From Flavobacteriaceae bacterium (GTDB lineage: Bacteria > Bacteroidota > Bacteroidia > Flavobacteriales > Flavobacteriaceae): DNA of 31,613 nucleotides. A program made the position numbers and the translations under genes. This document shows positions 7,939 to 15,600 of the stretch, piece by piece. Within the stretch, counting starts at the first letter, position 1, and each line of letters opens with the position of its first letter. The stretch is from contig PABM01000021.1 of assembly GCA_002702745.1 (NCBI GenBank), positions 45,802 through 77,414 of the forward strand. Reading direction: 5' to 3'. Under the pieces are notes generated by a model. That model was not told where the DNA came from, did not search any database, and worked only from the letters and a program-made list of their open reading frames with translations.

Positions 7939-7957
7939 CAAATATAATATATATTTG
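7939..7957. promoter_or_regulatory. Mirror-image divergent -7 boxes (rhomboid/acyltransferase)
   Basis: The sequence CAAATATA-ATA-TATATTTG is a perfect inverted repeat with a 3-base spacer. Each arm is an exact TAnnTTTG, the Bacteroidota sigma-ABfA -7 element: read rightward it sits 15 bases before the GTG of the acyltransferase gene (7973), and read leftward 20 bases before the GTG of the rhomboid gene (7918). I see no clear -33 TTTG for either direction. RNA polymerase could not occupy both boxes at once, so the two promoters probably compete. A repressor operator is an alternative reading of the symmetry. Confidence 0.6.
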
Positions 7958-7972
7958 CCTTAAAGGAATTAC

Positions 7973-8854
7973 GTGAATTTACTTGTCTACATTATTGTTT
8001 ATCCATTTATGTGGTTGATTTCAAGAATGAGTTTTGGATTAATATACTTATTCTCTGACATGATGTATTATTTGATTTATTACATATTTTCTTATCGAAA
8101 AAAAGTTGTTAGAGAAAACCTAAAACTTGCCTTCCCTAAAATGTCTATTGAAGAGAGGATAAAGATTGAAAAAAAATATTACAGATATCTTTCTGATATT
8201 TTTCTTGAGTCTTTTAAATCAATGAATATTTCCGAAGATGAAATGAAAAAAAGATATAAGTTTAAAAATCCTGAACTCCTTGATAGAATTTATGATAAAA
8301 ACCAAAATTTAATTCTAATAGCTGGACATTATTGTAGTTGGGAATGGGTATTCATCCTTGACAGATTCACCAAATATAAAATTAATGCCATTTACAAAAA
8401 ATTATCAAATAAGTACTTTGATAAATGGGCAAAGAGAAACAGGAGTAAATATAATGGAGATTTAATATCAACCAAGGATACTTTTAGAAAAATTTTGAAA
8501 AAATCTAAAACATCTGAATTAAACTTATATGGGTTTGCATCTGATCAGTCACCAAGAAAAAATAAAGCTAATTATTGGGGTATGTTTTTAAACAACTATG
8601 TTCCAATACATACCGGTGCAGAAACAATTGCAAAAAAACACAATATGGCAGTTGCCTTCATGGATGTTCAAAAAACTAAAAGAGGTTATTATGAAGTATT
8701 TTTTGTTATAATTACAGAAGAACCAAAAAAGTTAAAGGATTTTGAAATAACAAAACGATTTATTGAACTTTTAGAAAAACAAATAATTAAGAAGCCTGAA
8801 TATTATACCTGGACACACAAAAGATTTAAACACAGGAAAACTTTATCTAACTGA
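7973..8854 (+). CDS. Lysophospholipid / lipid A-type acyltransferase (LpxL/HtrB family)
   Basis: A 293-residue member of the LpxL/HtrB late lipid A acyltransferase family, which transfers a fatty acyl chain to a lipid A precursor or a related lipid at the inner membrane. There is an N-terminal membrane segment (about 5-40), the RENLKLAFP motif (47-55) found after it in this family, and the catalytic HX4E in GHYCSWEW (H119, E124). A DQSP segment further on fits the third conserved block of the family. The start is GTG at 7973; the next Met (14) would remove half of the first helix. Its 3' end overlaps the convergent glmM by 8 bases. Bacteroidota members may instead act on aminolipids, so the exact substrate is open. 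Confidence 0.88.
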   Translation: MNLLVYIIVYPFMWLISRMSFGLIYLFSDMMYYLIYYIFSYRKKVVRENLKLAFPKMSIEERIKIEKKYYRYLSDIFLESFKSMNISEDEMKKRYKFKNPELLDRIYDKNQNLILIAGHYCSWEWVFILDRFTKYKINAIYKKLSNKYFDKWAKRNRSKYNGDLISTKDTFRKILKKSKTSELNLYGFASDQSPRKNKANYWGMFLNNYVPIHTGAETIAKKHNMAVAFMDVQKTKRGYYEVFFVIITEEPKKLKDFEITKRFIELLEKQIIKKPEYYTWTHKRFKHRKTLSN

Positions 8855-10226
8855 AATTTTTAATTTCTGAAATGAATTTTACTGATAATTCATCAGCACT
8901 TTTTTGAGATTTTGCCTCTGAGTATACTCTTATAATCGGTTCAGTATTACTTTTTCTAAGTTGTACCCAAGAATCTTCAAAATCAATTTTTAATCCATCT
9001 ACGCTACTTATTTTCTCATAAGAATATTTCTCTCTAATGTTATCAATAATAGAGTCTACGTCCAGATCGTGACTTAAATCAACTTTTTCTTTTGACATGA
9101 AATAGTCTGGATATTTTTTTCTGAGCTCAGAACATGAAATATTTAATTTGGATAAATGAGTTAGAAAAAGAGCAATACCAACCAGTGCATCTCTGCCATA
9201 ATGTAATTCTGGTAAAATTATACCACCATTACCTTCACCACCGATAATAGCATTTTTCTCTTTCATTTTTTCAACAACATTAACCTCTCCAACTGCACTT
9301 GAAAAATATTCACAACCATATGATTCGGTAATGTCTTTAAGTGCTCTAGATGAGCTTAAATTGCTTACCGTTATTCCTGGTTTATTTTTTAAAAAGTAAT
9401 CAGCACATGCAACCAAAGTATATTCTTCTCCAAAAACTTCTCCGTTTTCTGAAACAAAAGCCAATCTATCTACATCAGGATCTACAACTATTCCAAAATC
9501 AGCTTGTTCTTTAATTACCAATTTAGATAAATCGGTTAGGTTTTCTTTTAGAGGTTCAGGATTGTGAGGAAACTCACCGTTTGGCTCACAATAAAGTTTT
9601 ACCACTTCGACACCTAACTTGTTAAGTAGATTAGGCACAGCAATTCCACCTGTGGAATTTATAGCATCAACCACAACTTTAAAATTTTTGCTTCTGATAT
9701 AATCAGCATCAACCAATGGTAAATTGATAATCTTATCAGTATGAATGTCAATATATTCATTTTTGAATTCAACCTGTCCTATATTTTTGGTGTTATATTC
9801 TGAAGGGTTTGAATTTGCTATTTTAAATAGTTTCTCACCATCTTTTGCATTGATAAATTCCCCTTTACTATTTAATAACTTTAATGCATTCCAATTTCTT
9901 GGATTGTGACTAGCAGTGATTATAATTCCGGCATCAGCATTTTCCAAAGGAACAGCAATTTCAACTGTCGGTGTCGTAGATAGACCTAAACAAACCACAT
10001 TTACACCCATCTTTATTAGAGTGTCGAGAACTAAGTCTTCAACCATTTTACCAGAAATTCTTGCATCTCTACCAACAACTATTTTATTGTTAATGATGAG
10101 TTTTTCATTTTCAAGCCATAAAACAAATGACCTTGTATATAACACAATATCTTCCTTTGTTAGGTCCTCACCTTTTCTGTTTCCAATTGTTCCTCTAATT
10201 CCAGAAATTGATTTTATTAGTGGCAT
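8847..10226 (-). CDS. glmM: Phosphoglucosamine mutase (GlmM-type phosphohexomutase)
   Basis: Converts glucosamine-6-phosphate to glucosamine-1-phosphate, the route to UDP-GlcNAc for peptidoglycan and lipid A. The 459-residue protein has the four phosphohexomutase signatures: phosphoserine loop TASHNP (S106), metal loop DPDVDR (249-254), sugar loop GGEGNGG, and phosphate loop RKSNTEPIIR near the C-terminus. The N-terminus SISGIRGTIG is typical. The sequence is a Bacteroidota variant and a phosphomannomutase activity cannot be excluded, but I expect the GlmM role. Its start faces the ggt gene across an 80-bp gap; TATATTTA 15 bases upstream is a near match to the -7 element. Neighbouring envelope genes fit the role. 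Confidence 0.9.
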   Translation of the reverse strand: MPLIKSISGIRGTIGNRKGEDLTKEDIVLYTRSFVLWLENEKLIINNKIVVGRDARISGKMVEDLVLDTLIKMGVNVVCLGLSTTPTVEIAVPLENADAGIIITASHNPRNWNALKLLNSKGEFINAKDGEKLFKIANSNPSEYNTKNIGQVEFKNEYIDIHTDKIINLPLVDADYIRSKNFKVVVDAINSTGGIAVPNLLNKLGVEVVKLYCEPNGEFPHNPEPLKENLTDLSKLVIKEQADFGIVVDPDVDRLAFVSENGEVFGEEYTLVACADYFLKNKPGITVSNLSSSRALKDITESYGCEYFSSAVGEVNVVEKMKEKNAIIGGEGNGGIILPELHYGRDALVGIALFLTHLSKLNISCSELRKKYPDYFMSKEKVDLSHDLDVDSIIDNIREKYSYEKISSVDGLKIDFEDSWVQLRKSNTEPIIRVYSEAKSQKSADELSVKFISEIKNFS

Positions 10227-10241
10227 TATAATTGTTTTTTG

Positions 10242-10290
10242 TAAATATACTTTTAATTATACTAGTGTGAAAAATTGAATTTGTAAATTC
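10242..10290. promoter_or_regulatory. Divergent glmM/ggt control region
   Basis: The 80-bp gap between the two divergent starts holds TATATTTA read leftward (10249-10242), one base off the TAnnTTTG element and 15 bases before the glmM ATG. It also holds an exact inverted repeat GAATTT-GT-AAATTC at 10277-10290, some 16 bases before the ggt start. The repeat could be a small operator or chance in AT-rich DNA. TGAATTTG, overlapping it, is a 7/8 match to a rightward -7 box. Confidence 0.3.
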
Positions 10291-10306
10291 GGACAAAATA
10301 TCAACA

Positions 10307-11977
10307 TTGAAAAATCTCGCCAAATATATTTTACTTACTCTATTCATTTTATCCTGTAGAAATAAAAACGAAGGTGTTCTCGCTGAGAACGGAATGGTTG
10401 TTTCTGCAAGACAAGAAGCAAGTAAAATTGGTGTAGACATTTTAAAAAAAGGAGGTAATGCTTTTGATGCCATGTTAGCAGTAGAATTAGCATTAGCAGT
10501 CTCATATCCATCAGCAGGAAATATTGGCGGTGGTGGTTTTATGGTATACAGAAAATCTGACGGAAGCACAGGTGCTTTAGATTACAGGGAAAGAGCACCA
10601 ATAAATTCCACTAGTGACATGTATTTAGACGAAAATAGAGACATAATTGAAGGTTTAAGTATGTTAGGTGGTCTTTCTGTTGGAGTACCAGGAACAATTG
10701 CAGGTATTTTTGAAGCTCATGAAAAGCATGGAACATTAACAGTCAATGAATTAATAAGTCCGGTAATAGAACTAGCGAAAAAAGGAGTGATTGTTACGGA
10801 AAAACAAAAAAATAGAATTGAAGAAAATCGTAAATATTTTAAACTTACTAATAAATCAAAAATACTTTTTGATGATGACTTCAATACTAACGATACTATT
10901 AAATTTCTAAATCTTGCTTCTACCCTTAAGAGAATTATGGAATATGGTAGAGACGAATTTTATAAGGGCGAAACTGCCAAAAAATTAGTTGAATTTATAC
11001 AAAATAATGGCGGTATCATAACTCTGAAAGATTTGGAGTCGTATCAACCCGCTTGGAGAGATCCAATAGTGTTTAATTATGATGGATTAAAAATTATATC
11101 AATGTCTCCCCCGTCTAGTGGTGGTGTTTGTATAAATCAAATTATGAAAATGATAGAGCCTTTTGATTTAAAAACTTATGGTCACAACACATCTGATTAC
11201 ATAAAATTACTAGTGGAAGCTGAGAGAAGATCTTTTGCAGATAGAAGCCATTATCTTGGAGACCCAGATTTCATTCAAGTACCTGTAAATGAATTAACCA
11301 GTAAAAGTTATTTGAATAGTAGAATGAATAGTTTTTCATTTGAAAAACCAACTGATTCAAATGACATTGGCTATGGAAATATTGAGATAAATGAAAGTGA
11401 TGAAACGACTCATTATTCGATAGTTGATCAATTTGGAAATGCAATTGCAGTAACAACAACATTAAATGGCACCTTTGGTTCAAAGCTTTATTCAAACGAA
11501 CTAGGATTTTTTCTCAATAATGAAATGGACGACTTTTCAAGCAAACCCGGTTATCCCAACATGTATGGTCTTATAGGGGGTGATGCAAATAAAATCGAAC
11601 CTAAAAAGAGGATGTTAAGTTCTATGACGCCAACAATTGTTGAAAAAAATGGTGAGTTATTTATGACTTTAGGTACTCCTGGAGGTTCCACGATTATTAC
11701 ATCGGTTGTTCAAACAATATTGAATGTTCACGAGTTTAACATGACAATGCAAGAGGCTGTAAATTCTGCAAGATTTCATCATCAGTGGAAACCAGACTCT
11801 ATCAGAATTGAATCTGAATTATTTGATGATAAAATTAAAAATAATCTTATCAAATATGGTTACAGGCTTAATGACAAGGGCTCAATTGGTAGAGTTGATG
11901 GAATTTTAGTAAAAAAGAATAAAATACTTGAAGGGGGAGCTGACAAAAGAGGTGATGATACAGCAATTGGCTTTTAA
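10307..11977 (+). CDS. ggt: Gamma-glutamyltranspeptidase, lipoprotein form
   Basis: A periplasmic N-terminal-nucleophile hydrolase that cleaves gamma-glutamyl bonds such as that of glutathione and transfers the glutamyl group to water or amino acids. The 556-residue precursor begins with a lipoprotein signal ending LFILSC (Cys17) in place of the free leader of E. coli Ggt. Autocleavage is expected before Thr367 in DETTHYS, giving a small subunit of about 190 residues. SSMTPT and GTPGGST in the small subunit match the oxyanion and substrate-binding loops. The start is TTG at 10307, required to keep the signal peptide. It leads a rightward run with uvrA (5 bases downstream) and the LOG gene, although the functions are not obviously linked. 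Confidence 0.95.
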   Translation: MKNLAKYILLTLFILSCRNKNEGVLAENGMVVSARQEASKIGVDILKKGGNAFDAMLAVELALAVSYPSAGNIGGGGFMVYRKSDGSTGALDYRERAPINSTSDMYLDENRDIIEGLSMLGGLSVGVPGTIAGIFEAHEKHGTLTVNELISPVIELAKKGVIVTEKQKNRIEENRKYFKLTNKSKILFDDDFNTNDTIKFLNLASTLKRIMEYGRDEFYKGETAKKLVEFIQNNGGIITLKDLESYQPAWRDPIVFNYDGLKIISMSPPSSGGVCINQIMKMIEPFDLKTYGHNTSDYIKLLVEAERRSFADRSHYLGDPDFIQVPVNELTSKSYLNSRMNSFSFEKPTDSNDIGYGNIEINESDETTHYSIVDQFGNAIAVTTTLNGTFGSKLYSNELGFFLNNEMDDFSSKPGYPNMYGLIGGDANKIEPKKRMLSSMTPTIVEKNGELFMTLGTPGGSTIITSVVQTILNVHEFNMTMQEAVNSARFHHQWKPDSIRIESELFDDKIKNNLIKYGYRLNDKGSIGRVDGILVKKNKILEGGADKRGDDTAIGF

Positions 11978-11982
11978 TCGTT

Positions 11983-14808
11983 ATGAGTAATATTAATGAA
12001 ATTTTAATATACGGTGCTAAGTCAAACAATTTAAAGAACTTAGACCTTAAAATTCCTAGAGACAAACTTGTTGTTATCACTGGTCTTTCGGGTAGTGGTA
12101 AATCATCTCTAGCATTTGATACTATCTATGCCGAAGGTCAAAGAAGGTATATTGAAACATTCTCAGCTTATGCAAGGCAGTTTTTATCAAAAATGGAGAG
12201 ACCTGAAGTTGATAAAATTGAGGGGCTATCCCCTGTTATAGCTATTGAACAAAAAACAGTTAATAAATCTCCAAGATCAACTGTCGGGACTACTACGGAA
12301 ATTTATGATTTTTTAAGATTATTATATTCAAGATGTTCTGAGGCGTATAGTTATGTTACTGACAAAAAAATGATCAGCTACTCGTCAGAACAAATTTTAG
12401 ATTTGATTGAAAATATTTATCTGGATAAAAAAATAATTCTTTTATCTCCTGTGATTAAATCAAGAAAAGGAAATTATCAGGAATTATTTCAGCAAACAAT
12501 CAAAAAAGGCTTTACTCAGTGTAGAATTGACGGAGAAATAGTTGATATTTCAAATAGCACCAGTCTTGAAAGATACAAGAATCATGATATCGAAATTGTC
12601 ATTGATAAGCTTTTTCTAGAAAAAGAAAAGTTTTCAAAAAAAAGATTAAAAGAAAGTATCGAAACATGTTTTTTTCACGGTAATAACTCAATTTTGATAA
12701 TTGAAAAAGATTCCAATGAAGGAAGATACTTCAGTTTGAATTTAATGTGTGAAGACTCTGGTATTTCATATCAATTACCAGACCCAAATAATTTTTCATT
12801 TAACTCCCCGAGAGGTGCATGTAAAAAATGCAAAGGACTTGGAACAATTAAAGAAGTTGATATTAGAAAAATTATTCCTGATGATTCAATTTCAATAAAT
12901 GATGGAGCAATAGACTTAATTAAATCGAATAAATCATGGATTTATAAGCAGATTGAATTAATTTCAAAAAAATTCAACTTTTCACTAAATGACCCGATAA
13001 AAAAAATTCCGAAAAGTGGAATGAATGCCATTTTATATGGATTAAATGATGGATTAAAAGTTCAAAATAAATCCATTGGAGTAAATATAGATTATGTGAT
13101 TTCATTTGAAGGAATATGTAACTTTATAATTGAACAATATCACAATAATGACTCAATAAGATTAAAAAGGTGGGCGAACAATTATTTTAGAAAAGTTTTA
13201 TGTGAAAGTTGCCAAGGATCAAGACTTAAAAAAGAAGCTTTACAGTTTAAAATTGATAATAAAAACATTAATGAAATAGTTAATCTTGAAATAAAAGACT
13301 TATCTAAATGGTTTAAAAACTTAAATACAAAACTTAGTAAAAAACAAAAAGTTATTTCCTCTGAAATTATAAAAGAAATAAATGAAAGAATTAGGTTTCT
13401 TGAAAATGTAGGTCTTGGTTATTTAACTTTAAACAGAACATCAAAATCTCTTTCAGGAGGTGAAAGTCAAAGAATCAGATTAGCTTCACAGATTGGATCG
13501 CAACTTACAGGTGTACTTTACATTCTTGACGAACCTAGCATTGGCCTACATCAAAGTGATAATCAAAAATTAATTGATTCACTTATAAAGCTTCGTGATA
13601 TTGGAAATTCAATAATTGTAGTTGAACATGACCGTGATATGATTCTAAAGTCAGATCATATCATAGATGTTGGTCCTTATGCGGGAAAACAAGGTGGTGG
13701 TATAATTTTTTCTGGAAATAAACAAGAATTAATTAGTTGTAACTCTTTAACTGCCCAATATATTAACAATACGAGACAAATAGAAGCCGCCGAAAATCAC
13801 AGGCCAGGTAATGGAAAGTTTATAGAATTAAAGGGATGTACAGGGAATAATTTAAAGAATGTTGATTTAAAAATACCTTTAAACACCCTGATCATCATAA
13901 CAGGGGTTTCAGGAAGTGGAAAATCTACTTTAATTAATGAAACATTATTTCCTGTTTTACACAACAAAATATATAACGCTGAAAAAACAGGACTTTCATT
14001 TAAATCTATTAAAGGTCTTGAAAACATCGATAAAATTGTAAATATTAATCAATCTCCTATAGGTAGAACTCCTAGAAGTAACCCTGCAACTTATTGTGGA
14101 GTTTTTGGTGAAATCAGAAATATTTTTTCAAAACTTAATGAATCCGTAATCCGAGGTTATAAACCAGGAAGATTTAGTTTTAATGTTCCGGGTGGTAGAT
14201 GTGAAGAATGTAAAGGTGCAGGTTTAAAACAAATTGAAATGAATTTTTTACCAGATGTTTATGTTGAATGTGAATCATGTATGGGTAAAAGATTTAATCG
14301 TGAGACTTTAGAAATAAAGTACAAAGGGAAGTCAATCAATGATGTTCTTAACATGAGTGTAAACGATGCAACTGACTTTTTCGAACATATTCCAAAAATA
14401 TTTAGAAAACTCAAAACCATTAGGGATGTTGGTTTAGGTTACCTTACCCTAGGTCAACAAAGCACCACATTATCTGGTGGTGAAGCTCAAAGGATTAAAC
14501 TCGCCACTGAATTAAGTAAAATAGATACAGGGAACACCTTATATTTATTAGATGAGCCAACAACGGGTCTTCATTTTGAAGATATTAGAGTTTTATTGGG
14601 GGTAATTGAAACACTGATTAATAAAGGAAATAGTGTAATAATAATTGAGCATAATATGGATGTGATTAAGAAAGGTGATTATATTGTTGATTTAGGTCCA
14701 GAGGGTGGTAAAAAAGGCGGTAAAATAATTTTTCAAGGATATATTAATGAATTCTTAAAATGCAATTCTAGTTTGACTGCTGATTTTCTTAAAAAAGAGC
14801 TAACTTAG
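11983..14808 (+). CDS. uvrA: UvrA, excinuclease ABC subunit A
   Basis: DNA-damage recognition ATPase of nucleotide excision repair, which loads UvrB at lesions. At 941 residues it has the usual length. Both ABC modules are intact: Walker A GLSGSGKS (34-41) and GVSGSGKST (about 640), signatures LSGGESQ (about 491) and LSGGEAQ (about 830), and Walker B segments with DEPS and DEPT. The zinc modules are present as CKKC / CESC in the first half and CEEC / CESC in the second. The ATG at 11983 follows the ggt stop by 5 bases, so the two are probably cotranscribed. Its partners uvrB and uvrC are not in the window, but pcrA/uvrD lies 6.6 kb away. Confidence 0.98.
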   Translation: MSNINEILIYGAKSNNLKNLDLKIPRDKLVVITGLSGSGKSSLAFDTIYAEGQRRYIETFSAYARQFLSKMERPEVDKIEGLSPVIAIEQKTVNKSPRSTVGTTTEIYDFLRLLYSRCSEAYSYVTDKKMISYSSEQILDLIENIYLDKKIILLSPVIKSRKGNYQELFQQTIKKGFTQCRIDGEIVDISNSTSLERYKNHDIEIVIDKLFLEKEKFSKKRLKESIETCFFHGNNSILIIEKDSNEGRYFSLNLMCEDSGISYQLPDPNNFSFNSPRGACKKCKGLGTIKEVDIRKIIPDDSISINDGAIDLIKSNKSWIYKQIELISKKFNFSLNDPIKKIPKSGMNAILYGLNDGLKVQNKSIGVNIDYVISFEGICNFIIEQYHNNDSIRLKRWANNYFRKVLCESCQGSRLKKEALQFKIDNKNINEIVNLEIKDLSKWFKNLNTKLSKKQKVISSEIIKEINERIRFLENVGLGYLTLNRTSKSLSGGESQRIRLASQIGSQLTGVLYILDEPSIGLHQSDNQKLIDSLIKLRDIGNSIIVVEHDRDMILKSDHIIDVGPYAGKQGGGIIFSGNKQELISCNSLTAQYINNTRQIEAAENHRPGNGKFIELKGCTGNNLKNVDLKIPLNTLIIITGVSGSGKSTLINETLFPVLHNKIYNAEKTGLSFKSIKGLENIDKIVNINQSPIGRTPRSNPATYCGVFGEIRNIFSKLNESVIRGYKPGRFSFNVPGGRCEECKGAGLKQIEMNFLPDVYVECESCMGKRFNRETLEIKYKGKSINDVLNMSVNDATDFFEHIPKIFRKLKTIRDVGLGYLTLGQQSTTLSGGEAQRIKLATELSKIDTGNTLYLLDEPTTGLHFEDIRVLLGVIETLINKGNSVIIIEHNMDVIKKGDYIVDLGPEGGKKGGKIIFQGYINEFLKCNSSLTADFLKKELT

Positions 14809-14815
14809 ATGAAGA

Positions 14816-15502
14816 ATGAATGAAAGAAGAGATAAAAAGTGGAATGAAACTAAAACAAATGATTCATGGTCGATATTCAAAATCATGGGTGAATTTGTTG
14901 AGGGTTATGAAAAATTAGCTGCAATTGGACCATGTATTTCAATTTTTGGATCAGCGAGAACCCATCCAGAAAATAAGTTTTACAAATTGGCAGAAGATAT
15001 TTCGCAGGCAATTGTTGAACGTGGATACGGAGTTATTACAGGTGGTGGACCTGGAATTATGGAGGCAGCAAACAAAGGCGCAAATAAAGTAAAAGGTAAG
15101 TCAGTTGGTTTATGTATAAACCTTCCTTTTGAAGATACAAACAACAAATATATCGATAAGGATAAACAACTAAACTTTGATTATTTCTTTGTCAGGAAGG
15201 TTATGTTTGTAAAATATGCGCAAGGTTTTGTTGTTATGCCAGGTGGTTTTGGTACCCTAGATGAACTTTTTGAAGCTATCACCCTGATTCAAACTTATAA
15301 AGCTGAAAAATTTCCGATCATTTTAGTTGGAACAGAATTTTGGTCTGGAATGATAGACTGGATAAAGCGGTCTTTACTCGAAAACAATAAAAATATTAGT
15401 GAATCTGATTTAGATTTATTTCAAACTGCTGACACTAAAGAGGAGGTAATTGAAGTTCTAGAAGAGTTTCATAAAAATTATGTATTTACTCCTAATTTTT
15501 AA
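14816..15502 (+). CDS. LOG family protein (TIGR00730), nucleotide phosphoribohydrolase
   Basis: A 228-residue Rossmann-fold protein of the LOG / 'lysine decarboxylase-like' family. Characterised members hydrolyse nucleoside 5'-monophosphates to free base and ribose-5-phosphate (cytokinin-activating in plants, purine salvage or detoxification in bacteria). The defining motifs are GGGPGIMEAAN (mid-protein) and PGGFGTLDE, whose residues bind the phosphate and catalyse cleavage. The N-terminal extension NDSWSIFKIMGEFVEGYE is typical of the longer Bacteroidota form. ATG at 14816 lies 7 bases after the uvrA stop, giving a probable operon with uvrA; that pairing is familiar to me from other Bacteroidota. 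Confidence 0.92.
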   Translation: MNERRDKKWNETKTNDSWSIFKIMGEFVEGYEKLAAIGPCISIFGSARTHPENKFYKLAEDISQAIVERGYGVITGGGPGIMEAANKGANKVKGKSVGLCINLPFEDTNNKYIDKDKQLNFDYFFVRKVMFVKYAQGFVVMPGGFGTLDELFEAITLIQTYKAEKFPIILVGTEFWSGMIDWIKRSLLENNKNISESDLDLFQTADTKEEVIEVLEEFHKNYVFTPNF

Positions 15503-15547
15503 TTTTCTGATTATATTTTAATTTTTTTAGTAAAAAGTAAAAGAAAA

Positions 15548-15578
15548 TTGCATATGCTTCGATGTTTAAGTAAATTTG
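15548..15578 (+). promoter_or_regulatory. Bacteroidota-type promoter of the E1 dehydrogenase gene
   Basis: TAAATTTG at 15571-15578 is an exact TAnnTTTG -7 element and TTG at 15548-15550 sits 20 bases upstream, as expected for the -33 element. The inferred start site near 15585 leaves a leader of about 15 bases before the ATG at 15601. It is the best-formed promoter in the window and separates the dehydrogenase gene from the preceding uvrA run. Confidence 0.6.
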
Positions 15579-15600
15579 TATACCTCTATCCAAACGATTT

